Counted from the stretch's first letter, positions 26,174 through 34,824 are shown. The stretch is DNA of 64,000 nucleotides from Ancylobacter mangrovi (GCF_024752355.1 NZ_JANTHZ010000006.1:186001-250000), one strand, 5' to 3'. Translations and numbers: made by a program. Notes: generated by a model from the sequence alone, not told the origin.

Positions 26174-27553
26174 ATGGACGTCGTAACCTCCCTGGCCGAA
26201 CGATCGGGCGTCTCCCCGGCACGCGTCGCCGCGCTGCGCTCGGAGGCGGAGGCGCTCTATCTCGGCACCCGACCGAAGACGCGGGCGGCCGCCGGCGCCG
26301 CGGCGCACCTGTTCCAGGGCGTGCCGATGCACTGGATGGTCGACTGGTCGACCCCAGTGCCGCTGGTGGTGGCGGAGGCGACGGGCGCCCGCCTCACCGA
26401 CGTCGACGGCCACGGCTATGACGATTTCTGCCTCGGCGACACCGCCGCGCTGTTCGGCCACGGCCCGCCGCCGGTCGCCGAGGCGGTGAGCCGGCAGGCG
26501 CGGCGCGGGCTCGCCACCATGCTGCCGAGCCCCGACGCGGCGGCGGTCGGCGAGCTGCTCAGCGCCCGCTTCGGCCTGCCCTCCTGGCAGGTCGCCACCA
26601 CCGCCAGCGATGCCAACCGCTTCGCCCTGCGGGTGGCGCGCGCGGTGACCGGCCGGCCGCGCATCCTAGTCTTCGACGGCGCCTATCACGGCGCGGTGGA
26701 CGAGACCTTCGTCGGCATAAGCGCCAATGGGCGCGTCACCAACCGGCCCGGCCTGCTGGGCGAGCCGCGCGACCTCACCCTGCTGGCGCGGGTGGTGCCG
26801 TTCAACGACCTCGACGCGCTGGAGACGGCGCTCGCCGACAACACGGTCGCCTGCGTCATCACCGAGCCGGTGATGACCAACTGCGCCATGGTGCTGCCGC
26901 AGCCCGGCTTCCACGAGGGGCTGCGCGAGATCACCCGCCGCCACGGCACCCTGCTGCTGATCGACGAGACCCACACGCTCTCCACCGGGCCTGGGGGCTA
27001 TACCGGGGCGCATGGCCTCGCGCCGGACCTGTTCGTGGTCGGCAAGGCGATCGCCGGCGGCATTCCGGCCGCGGTCTGGGGCATGAGCGCGGAGCTGGCG
27101 GGGCGGCTCGAATCGGCCCGCGCCGGTGCGCCGTCCGGCCATTCGGGCATGGGCACGACTCTGTCCGGCAGCCCGCTGCAGCTCGCGGCGCTGCGCGCGA
27201 CGCTGGAGCATGTCGCCACCGACGAGGCCTACGCCCACATGGACGCGCTCGCCACCCGGCTGGAGGCCGGCCTCGCCGCCGCCATCGCGCAGGCGCGCCT
27301 GCCCTGGCACGTCGTGCGCTGCGGCGCCCGGGTGGAGGTGGTGCGCGCACCCGCCCCGCTCATCAATGGCGGGGAAGCGCATGGCGCCCATTTCGCCGCG
27401 CTGGAGGCGGCGATCCACCTCGCCCTGCTGGTGCGCGGCGTGCTGATCTCGCCCTTCCACGACATGATGCTGGCCTCGCCCGCGACCACGCAGGCGCAGG
27501 TCGACAACCTCATCGCCGCCACCGGCGACGTGATCCGCCGGCTCGTCGACTGA
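26174..27553 (+). CDS. Class III aminotransferase, glutamate-1-semialdehyde-aminotransferase-like
   Basis: A 459-residue PLP enzyme of the class III fold, in the subgroup resembling glutamate-1-semialdehyde aminotransferase rather than the preceding SpuC-like one. Visible are the substrate-entry strand TDVDGHGYDDFCLGDTAALFGH, the FDGAYHGAVDE segment, LLIDETHTLSTGPGG with the ring-nitrogen Asp, and the PLP lysine in VVGKAIAGGIPAAVWG. The substrate cannot be told from sequence. It follows the other aminotransferase by 140 bases on the same strand and is only loosely linked to it. It is not the housekeeping hemL by context. Confidence 0.85.
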   Translation: MDVVTSLAERSGVSPARVAALRSEAEALYLGTRPKTRAAAGAAAHLFQGVPMHWMVDWSTPVPLVVAEATGARLTDVDGHGYDDFCLGDTAALFGHGPPPVAEAVSRQARRGLATMLPSPDAAAVGELLSARFGLPSWQVATTASDANRFALRVARAVTGRPRILVFDGAYHGAVDETFVGISANGRVTNRPGLLGEPRDLTLLARVVPFNDLDALETALADNTVACVITEPVMTNCAMVLPQPGFHEGLREITRRHGTLLLIDETHTLSTGPGGYTGAHGLAPDLFVVGKAIAGGIPAAVWGMSAELAGRLESARAGAPSGHSGMGTTLSGSPLQLAALRATLEHVATDEAYAHMDALATRLEAGLAAAIAQARLPWHVVRCGARVEVVRAPAPLINGGEAHGAHFAALEAAIHLALLVRGVLISPFHDMMLASPATTQAQVDNLIAATGDVIRRLVD

Positions 27554-27601
27554 CAGGGCGGGGGTGGCCGCACCCGTCGAGCTGTGGGCGAGGGAGACCC
27601 C

Positions 27602-27940
27602 TCAGCCCCTCTCGGTCTCGAAGCCGGCTTCCTTCCACGCCAGTATGCCACCGGCCATGTGGCGGTGGAGGTCCACCCCGGCGGCCTGGGCCGCGGCGGC
27701 AGCCTTCTGCGAGCGCTGGCCGGACCGGCACGAGAAGACGAGCATCTTGTCGCCGGCATCCGGCAGCGCAGCGACGTCGAAGGTCGAAAGCGGCACGTTG
27801 ACCGCGCCGGGAATGCTCTCGGCCTCGACCTCGTTCGGCTCGCGCACATCCACGAGCAGCATCGTCCCGGCGTCCATACCCGCCTTGACCTCGTCGACCG
27901 ACAGATTCTCGATCACACCACCGAACGGATTGTTCTGCAT
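27602..27940 (-). CDS. Single-domain rhodanese-like protein
   Basis: A 112-residue sulfurtransferase-fold protein. The active-site loop is CRSGQRS with Cys71, and the CH2A-type LLVDVREPNEVEAESIPGA (28-46) is textbook. It probably moves sulfane sulfur to cyanide, thioredoxin or another acceptor; the physiological partner is unknown. The start ATG gives the normal family N-terminus. It is convergent with the aminotransferase, 48 bases away. Confidence 0.9.
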   Translation of the reverse strand: MQNNPFGGVIENLSVDEVKAGMDAGTMLLVDVREPNEVEAESIPGAVNVPLSTFDVAALPDAGDKMLVFSCRSGQRSQKAAAAAQAAGVDLHRHMAGGILAWKEAGFETERG

Positions 27941-28008
27941 CGTCCGTCTCCATCAGCACCCGCCGCGGACGTAGCGCCGACCGGCGCCGACCGCAAGCGG
28001 GAGTTTGT

Positions 28009-28041
28009 TGGGGAGCTAGATGGGGAGCTAGATGGGGAGCT
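28009..28041. repeat. Short tandem repeat of TGGGGAGCTAGA
   Basis: Two complete 12-base units (28009-28020, 28021-28032) and nine bases of a third (28033-28041) lie between the rhodanese gene and the end of the EamA transporter gene. Each complete unit contains CTAG, a tetranucleotide that is rare in most bacteria. It could be a slipped-strand (variable number) locus; no function is evident. Confidence 0.75.
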
Positions 28042-28053
28042 TGGCGGCGCGTT

Positions 28054-29103
28054 TCACGGCCGGCGCGGCCTGCGCGCGGGACGCACGGCGATGACGCCCG
28101 CGACCACCAGCGAGCCGCCGGCGACCACGCCGATGGACGGGATTTCCCCGAACAGCACCGCCGCGAGCGAGGTGCCCACCACGATCTGCAGCAGCAGCCC
28201 GACCGAGATCACCCCCGCCGGCAGCCGACCGAGGGCGAAGGTCGCAAGCCCCTGCCCCGCCGCATGGGCGATCAGGCCGAGCCCCACCAGCGCCATCAGG
28301 CCCTTGAAGCTCTGTGGGATGATGACCTCCCCCGCCGCCAGCGCGAAGGTGAGGCACACCACCGCGCCCACCGCGCTCGACAGCAGGGCGACGGTGCCCC
28401 CGCCGAGCGCCGGGGCGCGCCCCTCGCCGCCGCGCCTCAGCGCCCGCAGCGTCAGCATATAGGCGGCGTAGCAGGTCGCTGCGCTGAGCGCGAGGCTGTC
28501 GCCGAACACGCTGACCCCGGGGATCGCCCCGCCGGACACCGTCCCGTGGCTGCCCGCGCTGGCGCCTACGATCAGCGCCGCGCCCGGCAGCGCCAGCGCG
28601 ATCGCCATCACCAGCCCGCGCGTCGGCCGCTCGCCGAGCCACAGCCAGCCGAAGACGAACACGAACACCACCGCGAGATTGCCGAGCAGAAGCGCGTTCG
28701 CCGTCGAGGTATGGCGCATGGCGATGTGGAAGAAGATCAGGTCGGCGGCGAAGAACGCGCCGGCGCCGGCGACGAGCACCATCTGGCGCACCGTCAGCCG
28801 GGCGGGCAGGCTCCGCGCAGGCGTGCGCTGCCGGCTCGCATGGCGCCGCTCCGCCAGCGCCCAGACGGCCATCGGGCCGAGCGCGAAGAACAGCCGCCAG
28901 AAGCCGATCGCCGCCGGCCCGACATCGGACAGGCGCACGAAGATGGCCGAGAAGCCGATGCAGATCGCCGCCGCGATCACGGCGAGGAACGCCTCGCGCC
29001 GCTGCTGGCCGAGCAGCGCCTCCTCGCTGCGCGCCAGGGAAGGCGCGGCGGAATCGGGAATGAAGGCCGGGGCTAGCGCGGCGGAAGCGGGAGGCGGAGG
29101 CAT
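28054..29103 (-). CDS. EamA/DMT family transporter
   Basis: A 349-residue inner-membrane protein with about ten hydrophobic segments in two EamA repeats, the first starting near residue 38 (FLAVIAAAICIGFSAIFVR) and the second about residue 195. Members export amino acids, metabolites or drugs; the substrate here is unknown. The N-terminal 35 residues are Pro/Ala-rich, and a later start is possible. It is transcribed divergently from a LysR-type regulator 211 bases away, a common regulator/exporter pairing, with an inverted repeat between them. Confidence 0.87.
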   Translation of the reverse strand: MPPPPASAALAPAFIPDSAAPSLARSEEALLGQQRREAFLAVIAAAICIGFSAIFVRLSDVGPAAIGFWRLFFALGPMAVWALAERRHASRQRTPARSLPARLTVRQMVLVAGAGAFFAADLIFFHIAMRHTSTANALLLGNLAVVFVFVFGWLWLGERPTRGLVMAIALALPGAALIVGASAGSHGTVSGGAIPGVSVFGDSLALSAATCYAAYMLTLRALRRGGEGRAPALGGGTVALLSSAVGAVVCLTFALAAGEVIIPQSFKGLMALVGLGLIAHAAGQGLATFALGRLPAGVISVGLLLQIVVGTSLAAVLFGEIPSIGVVAGGSLVVAGVIAVRPARRPRRP

Positions 29104-29240
29104 TGCCGGACTCGACAGGTCGAATGAGATCGGCCGCGCGCGGAAGGTGCGCCGGTGACGGATGGCTCCGGCAGCGTTGCTTCGGCGGCGGCAGGTGTCG
29201 TACCGTTAGCTCCGCGTCGACAATCGGCAAAGCGAATTTA

Positions 29241-29262
29241 TTTTGTGGTTGTATCGACAAAA
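29241..29262. promoter_or_regulatory. Inverted repeat in the LysR / DMT exporter divergent region
   Basis: TTTTGT (29241-29246) and ACAAAA (29257-29262) form a perfect inverted repeat with a ten-base spacer in a locally AT-rich patch, 53 bases before the LysR start. The spacing of about two helical turns and the divergent placement fit an autoregulatory LysR-type site. This is inference. Confidence 0.45.
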
Positions 29263-29314
29263 GTGATATAGGTGCGCCGAGCCTGCAGGACCTCGCTCCT
29301 CCCGGACCCAGACC

Positions 29315-30184
29315 ATGCGCCATCTCGACACCGAATCGCTCGGCATGCTCATCGCCATCGTCGACAGCGGCGGCTTCACCGCCGCGGCCGAGCGCGTGGG
29401 CCGCACCCAGTCGGCGGTTTCCGCGCGCATCGCCCAGCTCGAGGACAATCTCGGCGTGCGGCTTCTGGAGCGTTCGCGGCGCGGCATTTCGCTGACCGAG
29501 ACCGGCGAGCGGCTGGTCGCCCATGCGCGCCGCCTGCTCGCCTTCGAGAGCGAGGCGCTGGCCGACCTCAAGGGCGGCACGCCCGAGGGCAGCGTCCGGC
29601 TCGGCATGCCGGACGACTATGTCGACGCCTATTTCACGCCCACCATCGCCCGCTTCGCGGCCGCCTATCCGCGGGTCGAGATCTCGATCCGCTGCGACCT
29701 CTCCAAGAACCTCGAGCCGGAAGTCGAGCGCGGGCAGCTCGACGTCGCGCTCTTCACCCGCGACCTCGCCCGCCCCACCGGCGAATTGCTGAAGCGCGAG
29801 AAACTGCACTGGCTGGCCGCGCGCGGCCACCGGCCCGAGCGCAACGACCCGCTGCCCCTTGCCCTGTTCCCCACGGGCTGCCGTGCCCGCCCGCACATCG
29901 CCGCCGCGCTCGACAAGGCGGGAAAGAGCTGGCGCGTCGCCTGCACCTCCTCCTCGCAGGGCGGCATCTACGCCGCGGTCGAGACCGGGCTGTGCGTGAC
30001 CGCCCTGCCCGAATGCGCCGCACCGCCGGAATGGCGCCGGCTCGGCCCTTCCGACGGCCTGCCAGCGCTGCCGGACATGGAGATCGGGCTGGTGCTCGCC
30101 CCCGCCGCCTCCCCCGCCGCGCGCCGCCTCGCCGAGACGCTGCGCGCCGGCCTCGCGATGCCGACCGCCGTCGCCGCGGCGTAG
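29315..30184 (+). CDS. LysR-type transcriptional regulator
   Basis: A 289-residue LTTR with an N-terminal winged helix-turn-helix (DSGGFTAAAERVGRTQSAVS, residues 17-36, containing the recognition helix) and a C-terminal substrate-binding domain beginning around residue 92 (GSVRLGMPDDY). It is transcribed divergently from the EamA transporter gene, which is its most likely target besides itself. The effector is unknown. The adjacent chrA on the same strand, 88 bases downstream, may or may not be in the regulon. Confidence 0.92.
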   Translation: MRHLDTESLGMLIAIVDSGGFTAAAERVGRTQSAVSARIAQLEDNLGVRLLERSRRGISLTETGERLVAHARRLLAFESEALADLKGGTPEGSVRLGMPDDYVDAYFTPTIARFAAAYPRVEISIRCDLSKNLEPEVERGQLDVALFTRDLARPTGELLKREKLHWLAARGHRPERNDPLPLALFPTGCRARPHIAAALDKAGKSWRVACTSSSQGGIYAAVETGLCVTALPECAAPPEWRRLGPSDGLPALPDMEIGLVLAPAASPAARRLAETLRAGLAMPTAVAAA

Positions 30185-30272
30185 CGCGCCGCCCGCGATC
30201 CATCGGCTTGCGCCGGCCGTCATCGACAATTCACATGCATCCCCGCCCGTGCCGCGCTAACGCTGGGGCATC

Positions 30273-31517
30273 ATGAGCGAGACGCGCCCCGGAACCACCG
30301 CCTCCCCCGTGCACGCCGGCAGCGCGGGCGAGGTGTTCGCCGTCTTCCTCAAGCTCGGCCTCACCTCCTTCGGCGGGCCGGTGGCGCATCTGGGCTATTT
30401 CCGCGAGGAGCTGGTACGCCGGCGCGGCTGGCTGGCCGAGGAGGCCTATGCCGGGCTCGTCGCGCTCTGCCAGTTCCTGCCCGGCCCGGCCTCCAGCCAG
30501 GTCGGCATGGCGATCGGGCTGATGCGCGCGGGCCCGCTCGGCATGGCGGCGGCATGGCTCGGCTTCACGCTTCCCTCGGCGCTGGTGATGATCGCCTTCG
30601 CCTATGGCGTCGCCGGCGCGGACGCGAGCGGGCACGGCACGGCGGGCTGGCTGGCGGGGCTGAAGATCGCCGCCGTCGCGATCGTCGCCGACGCCGTCCT
30701 CGGCATGGCACGCAACCTCTGCCCAGACCGCGAGCGCCGCACCCTCGCTTTGCTGGCCGCCGCCGGTGCGGCGCTGGTGCCGGGCGCGGCCGGGCAGATC
30801 GGCGTCATCCTCGCCGGCGGCCTGCTCGGGCTCCTCTGGCTGAAACCCTCCGGCGACACACCCGGTCAGGTGGCGGGCCTGCCATCCGGGCGCCTGCCCG
30901 GCTCCGTCCCGGCGCTGGCGGCCTTCGCCCTGTTCGCGCTGCTGCTGGTGCTTCTGCCGCTCGCGGCGCGCGCGGGGGCGGACGCGGGCCTCACCCTGTT
31001 CGACACGCTCTACCGTGCCGGCGCGCTGGTGTTCGGCGGCGGCCACGTGGTGCTGCCGCTGATCGAATCCGCGCTCGTCCATCCCGGCGGGCTGACCCGC
31101 GAGGCGTTCCTCGCCGGCTATGGCGCGGTGCAGGCCGTGCCCGGCCCGCTGTTCAGCTTCGCCGCCTATGTCGGGGCGATGATGCCCGGCCCGCCCAACG
31201 GCGTCGCCGGCGCCGCGATCGGGCTGGCGGCGATCTTCCTGCCCTCGGCGCTGCTGGTCTATGCCGCCCTGCCGTTCTGGAGCCGCCTCGCCGGCCAGCC
31301 GCGCATCCGTCGCGCCATGGCCGGCATCAACGCGGCCGTGGTCGGCCTGCTCGGCGCCGCCTTCTGGGACCCGGTGGTGACGTCGAGCCTCACCTCGGCC
31401 CGCGCCTTGGCGCTGGCGCTGCTCGCCTATCTGGCGCTCGCCCTGTGGCGCGCGCCGGCCTGGGCGGTGGTGGCGGGCGCGGCGCTCGCCGGCGCCGTCC
31501 TGCTGCGGTCGTCCTAG
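30273..31517 (+). CDS. chrA: Chromate transporter, long-chain ChrA type
   Basis: A 414-residue membrane protein of the CHR superfamily with both homologous halves. The first carries LGLTSFGGPVAHLGYF (28-43), followed by LCQFLPGPASSQVG; the second carries the matching LVFGGGHVVLPL and AVQAVPGPLFSFAAY. This bidomain form exports chromate in characterised members and confers resistance; sulfate-related roles are possible. About ten to twelve hydrophobic segments are visible. No chrB or chrC is next to it. Its last four bases overlap the convergent SDR gene. Confidence 0.93.
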   Translation: MSETRPGTTASPVHAGSAGEVFAVFLKLGLTSFGGPVAHLGYFREELVRRRGWLAEEAYAGLVALCQFLPGPASSQVGMAIGLMRAGPLGMAAAWLGFTLPSALVMIAFAYGVAGADASGHGTAGWLAGLKIAAVAIVADAVLGMARNLCPDRERRTLALLAAAGAALVPGAAGQIGVILAGGLLGLLWLKPSGDTPGQVAGLPSGRLPGSVPALAAFALFALLLVLLPLAARAGADAGLTLFDTLYRAGALVFGGGHVVLPLIESALVHPGGLTREAFLAGYGAVQAVPGPLFSFAAYVGAMMPGPPNGVAGAAIGLAAIFLPSALLVYAALPFWSRLAGQPRIRRAMAGINAAVVGLLGAAFWDPVVTSSLTSARALALALLAYLALALWRAPAWAVVAGAALAGAVLLRSS

Positions 31518-32281
31518 CGGGCGACTTTCATGCCGGCGAAGCTCTGGCTGGTGGGCATCACCTGCAGCCGGTCGATCGCGACGTGCCGCGGCAGCGTGCA
31601 GCAGAAGAACACCTGCTCGGCGATATCCTCGCCGCTCAGCGGCTGGAGCCCGGCATAGACGTCGCTGGAGCGCGCCTCGTCGCCGTGGAAGCGCACCAGA
31701 GAGAACTCGGTCTCGACCATGCCCGGCTCGATATTGGTGACGCGCACCCCGGCGCCGGAGAGGTCGGCGACGAGGTTCAGCGCGAACTGCTTCACGAACG
31801 CCTTGGTCCCGCCATAGGCGTTGCCGCCGAGATAGGGATAGTCGCCCGCCACCGAGCCGGTGAACACCACATGCCCCTCGCCGCGCTCGACCATGCCTGG
31901 CAGCGTCGCCCGCACGGTGTAGAGCAGACCCTTGATGTTGGTGTCGACCATGTCCTCCCAGTCCTTGAGGCTGGCCTTGTGGGCCGGCTCCAGGCCGAGC
32001 GCCAGCCCGGCATTGGCGAACACCACGTTGATCTTCGCGAACGCCTCCGGCAGCCCCTCCAGCGCAGCGGTCAGCGCCGCGTTGTCGCGCACGTCGACCT
32101 CGAGCGGGTGGAAGTTCGGCCCCAGCTCGTCGCGCAGCGCGATCAGCCGCTCGGCCCGCCGCCCGGTGCCGATCACCCGCGCGCCGGCAAGGGCGAAGCG
32201 GCGCGCCGTCGCGGCGCCGATGCCGGCGGTCGCGCCGGTGACAAGGACGGTCAGGGTGGCGGGATCCAGCATCTGGTACAT
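31514..32281 (-). CDS. SDR family NADP-dependent oxidoreductase (YdfG-like)
   Basis: A classical short-chain dehydrogenase of 255 residues. The cofactor loop is TGATAGIG (15-22), NAG is at 90-92, and the catalytic set is Ser143, Tyr156 and Lys160 (YGGTK). The sequence is close in style to YdfG, which oxidises serine, 3-hydroxy acids and malonic semialdehyde; the substrate here is not proven. The start is the ATG at 32281, which has AAGGAG six bases before it; an upstream in-frame ATG has no such site. It overlaps chrA tail to tail by four bases. Confidence 0.9.
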   Translation of the reverse strand: MYQMLDPATLTVLVTGATAGIGAATARRFALAGARVIGTGRRAERLIALRDELGPNFHPLEVDVRDNAALTAALEGLPEAFAKINVVFANAGLALGLEPAHKASLKDWEDMVDTNIKGLLYTVRATLPGMVERGEGHVVFTGSVAGDYPYLGGNAYGGTKAFVKQFALNLVADLSGAGVRVTNIEPGMVETEFSLVRFHGDEARSSDVYAGLQPLSGEDIAEQVFFCCTLPRHVAIDRLQVMPTSQSFAGMKVAR

Positions 32282-32573
32282 GACGGCTCCTTGAAGGCTC
32301 TGCGACGCCGCGCGCCGCGCTCGTGCTGCGCCGCACATAGCGCGGCCGGCGGGCGGCGTCCATTGTGACGGTGGTAGGATCGGATGGCTGCGTCTGTTAA
32401 CCTTTCATTGACCAACGGACATGGAAAAGCGGGGGACAGGCTCCCGCCGCCTCAGGGTCATGCTGGTGCCACGATCCTTGGGGAAACAGGGGGACGTGTC
32501 GCGCCGTACCCGAACGGCGTAACGGGGTGGACAAGAAGGGCCGGCGCCAGCCGGTCGCGGGAGTAACAGGTCG

Positions 32574-33182
32574 ATGAACGTCTATGCCCTTGCGGGAACC
32601 GCCGCCATCGCCCTCCTGCTCGGCGGCTGCAGCACGGAACTCGACGGTTTCGGTACATCGACGGCCCCCGCCCCCGCCGAAATCAGCCAGATCACGCCCG
32701 CACCCTCCGGCTCGATCGTGAGCGCCCCGGTCCCCGCGCCGAGCGACGTCGCCGGCGCCAACACGGCCACCGGCGCCAGCGCCGCCACCGCGAGCGCCGC
32801 GGTCACGCCCAAGACGACGCCGCAGACCCCGGTCGCACTGGCCCCGCCCGCGCCGACCGCGCCGGGCGGCGTCGCCTATGCCGAGCCCGGCGCCGCGCGC
32901 ACGCAGCTCGCCGGCGCCTGGAACTATGGCTGGGACGACGGCCAGAAGACCTGCAAGATCACGCTCTCGACCGACCGCGGCATGAACGGCTTCGCCGCCA
33001 ATGCGGACGTGGGCTGCCCGAACGACATCTTCATGACCAAGGGCTGGGACGTCTGGGGCAGCGAGATCGTGCTGCAGAACCATCTCGGCAAGGTCACGGC
33101 GCGGCTGAAGCCGGCCGGCGACGGCGAGTATGACGGCGTTGCCACCGGCGACGGCGCCAAGGTCACGCTGACCCGCTCCTGA
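32574..33182 (+). CDS. Lipoprotein with AprI/Inh protease-inhibitor domain (Omp19-like)
   Basis: A 202-residue outer-membrane-type lipoprotein. The signal ends in the lipobox LGGC (Cys19). Residues 20-105 are a Pro/Ala/Thr-rich flexible linker. The C-terminal ~95 residues match the Inh metalloprotease-inhibitor beta barrel: AGAWNYGWDDGQKTCKITL, the conserved second Cys in VGCPND (a likely disulfide pair), a Trp-rich strand and a final L..AGDGEYDG stretch. Brucella Omp19 has the same layout and inhibits host and bacterial proteases, so a protective role at the cell surface or in the periplasm is likely. It is a single gene. Confidence 0.82.
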   Translation: MNVYALAGTAAIALLLGGCSTELDGFGTSTAPAPAEISQITPAPSGSIVSAPVPAPSDVAGANTATGASAATASAAVTPKTTPQTPVALAPPAPTAPGGVAYAEPGAARTQLAGAWNYGWDDGQKTCKITLSTDRGMNGFAANADVGCPNDIFMTKGWDVWGSEIVLQNHLGKVTARLKPAGDGEYDGVATGDGAKVTLTRS

Positions 33183-33264
33183 GACGCCCGCCTCAACTCC
33201 GGCAGGACGCGGCGAGACGTTCAAGGGCGCAGGCCACACCCCTACCTAAAGACCTCCATGCCGG

Positions 33265-33288
33265 AATGACTGGATAAATCCAGTCATT
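33265..33288. promoter_or_regulatory. Palindrome with 11-bp arms
   Basis: AATGACTGGAT and ATCCAGTCATT are exact reverse complements separated by only AA. A two-base loop makes a DNA operator for a dimeric repressor more likely than an RNA hairpin. The right arm is shared with the first copy of the 17-base direct repeat. Confidence 0.5.
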
Positions 33289-33401
33289 TATTGTGGCGCG
33301 GGTGATGAATCCGTCATGGAGCGGCGCTAGACTTTGCCGGCTCGAAAGTCTCCGGCCGTGCGCGCCGCACTTCGCCGGCGGGCGATCCAGTAATTTATTG
33401 T
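33278..33401 (+). repeat. Direct repeat ATCCAGTnATTTATTGT, two copies
   Basis: Copy one at 33278-33294 (ATCCAGTCATTTATTGT) and copy two at 33385-33401 (ATCCAGTAATTTATTGT) match at 16 of 17 bases, with 90 bases between them. In such GC-rich DNA an AT-rich repeat of this length is unlikely by chance. A transcription factor binding pair is the simplest reading. Confidence 0.6.
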
Positions 33402-33595
33402 CATATTCGAAACATCGGACGCGGGAAAATACGCAATCCTGCCCATTGTTTCGCGGACTAGTTGCGAGCACTTTGTGTGGCGCGACCTCACAAAGTCGGG
33501 AACTGGAAAATAGTTCGTGCGTTCGAGGTCCGGCTGGCCCATGTTGAGCATGAGGAAAGCTGATTGATTCGCTCTTGCGATCGGAGGGGATTGTG

Positions 33596-33838
33596 ATGCT
33601 GCAGGCTGCACGTGTAGTTCAGGAGCCGTCGTCGTCCACGACCGTGTACGACGAGCTTCCGCGCGCTTTTCCGCGCCGCTCGGCCGATACGGCGACGGTG
33701 GCCCAGCTCATGCGCCAGCAGCTCGATATCGCCAATCCCGGTTCCGACGCCGAGGCGCTGCGGCTGTTGCGGCAGATCTTCCCCGGCGCCCCGCTGGCGA
33801 TGCGCGTCGCCGCCCTCGCCGACCGCCGCGCCGAATAG
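33596..33838 (+). CDS. Small hypothetical protein (80 aa)
   Basis: An 80-residue protein without a recognised domain. I use the ATG at 33596, preceded by a GGAGGGG Shine-Dalgarno; an upstream in-frame ATG at 33575 lacks one. It is predicted mostly helical in its second half (DAEALRLLRQIFPGAPLAMRVAALA), has no signal peptide and is soluble-looking. The unusually long AT-rich leader with palindromes suggests that it is regulated. Convergent with pssA. Confidence 0.6.
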   Translation: MLQAARVVQEPSSSTTVYDELPRAFPRRSADTATVAQLMRQQLDIANPGSDAEALRLLRQIFPGAPLAMRVAALADRRAE

Positions 33839-33892
33839 TTCCCCCGAACGACATCGCCCACACGGCCGGCCGTGCCGGCTCGGGTCACTACC

Positions 33893-34807
33893 TCAGTTGA
33901 GGTGGCTCGGCCGGTCGTGGTCCGGTGCGCCGCCGTCGAGGCCGGGCTCGACCATACGCGCCTTGGCGGCGGCCTTCGCGCCCTGCCGCGCCTCGTAGTC
34001 GCGCATGAGCTTGGCGTAGCGCATGGCCGAGAAGGGCAGCGCTGCCAGATAGCCGACGCACAGCACCGAGAGCACCGCCCACGGCCAGGTCACCAGCACC
34101 GCCACGAACAGCACAACGCACACGAACAGCGGCATCACCTTGTCGCGGGGGATGCGCGAGCCGAGCTTCTTGCCCGAATAGGCCGGCACCTTGGAGACCA
34201 TGAGCAGCGCAATGGCCAGGCAAAACACCGCCGCGATCGCCGGCAAGGCCTCGAGCCGCGGCAGGCCGATCAGCTCCAGATAGACCGGCAGCAGCATGAC
34301 GAGGGCGCCCAGCGGCGCCGGCACCCCGGTGAAGAACTCGGAGGCGAAGGGCGGCCGGTTCGGGTCGTCCAGCATCACGTTGAAGCGGGCGAGGCGAAGC
34401 GCCGCGCAGATCGCGAAGGAGAGCGCGGCGATCCAGCCGATCGAGCCCAGCGATTCCAGCCCCCACATGTAGATCACCAGCGCCGGCGCCACGCCGAAGC
34501 ACACGAAGTCCGACAGGCTGTCGAGCTCGGCGCCGAAGCGCGAGGTGCCCTGCAGCATGCGCGCCAGTCGCCCGTCCATGCCGTCCAGCACGGCAGCGAT
34601 GACGATGGCGCCGAGCGCCACCTCCATCCGTCCCTCCACCGCCATGCGGATGCCGGTCAAGCCCGCACACAGCGCCAGCAGGGTGACGACGTTCGGCACC
34701 AGCAGCCGCACCGGCACCGCCTGGAAGCGCCGGCGGCGGCGCTCCGGCTCGGGGCCGTCCGGTTCGGAGGTGTCGTCGGGCTCGAAGGGCGGGAAGAAGT
34801 CGGACAT
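33893..34807 (-). CDS. pssA: CDP-diacylglycerol-serine O-phosphatidyltransferase
   Basis: Makes phosphatidylserine from CDP-diacylglycerol and L-serine in the inner membrane, the first committed step to phosphatidylethanolamine. It has 304 residues with about seven to eight hydrophobic segments. The CDP-alcohol phosphotransferase signature is complete: DG, then AR, eight residues, G, three residues, D, three residues, D (DGRLARMLQGTSRFGAELD...D). It lies 17 bases after psd, which encodes the next enzyme of the pathway, at the end of a five-gene minus-strand run. The first 25 residues are an acidic, Pro-rich and then Arg-rich cytosolic tail. Confidence 0.95.
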   Translation of the reverse strand: MSDFFPPFEPDDTSEPDGPEPERRRRRFQAVPVRLLVPNVVTLLALCAGLTGIRMAVEGRMEVALGAIVIAAVLDGMDGRLARMLQGTSRFGAELDSLSDFVCFGVAPALVIYMWGLESLGSIGWIAALSFAICAALRLARFNVMLDDPNRPPFASEFFTGVPAPLGALVMLLPVYLELIGLPRLEALPAIAAVFCLAIALLMVSKVPAYSGKKLGSRIPRDKVMPLFVCVVLFVAVLVTWPWAVLSVLCVGYLAALPFSAMRYAKLMRDYEARQGAKAAAKARMVEPGLDGGAPDHDRPSHLN

Positions 34808-34824
34808 GGCAGACCTCGCTGGGT

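Larger units (their letters stand above)
33183..33595. other. Gene-free stretch with repeated AT-rich motif
   Basis: About 413 bases, visibly more AT-rich than the surroundings, between the lipoprotein and the 80-aa gene. It contains a near-perfect palindrome (33265-33288) and two copies of a 17-base motif (33278 and 33385), annotated separately. No credible reading frame is present. It is probably the long regulatory leader of the downstream small gene. Confidence 0.5.

Noticed and set aside
33293..33547. 84-codon plus-strand frame in the AT-rich gap
   Set aside because: No ribosome-binding site, Cys/Ser/Arg-rich composition and overlap with the repeated regulatory motifs make it unlikely.
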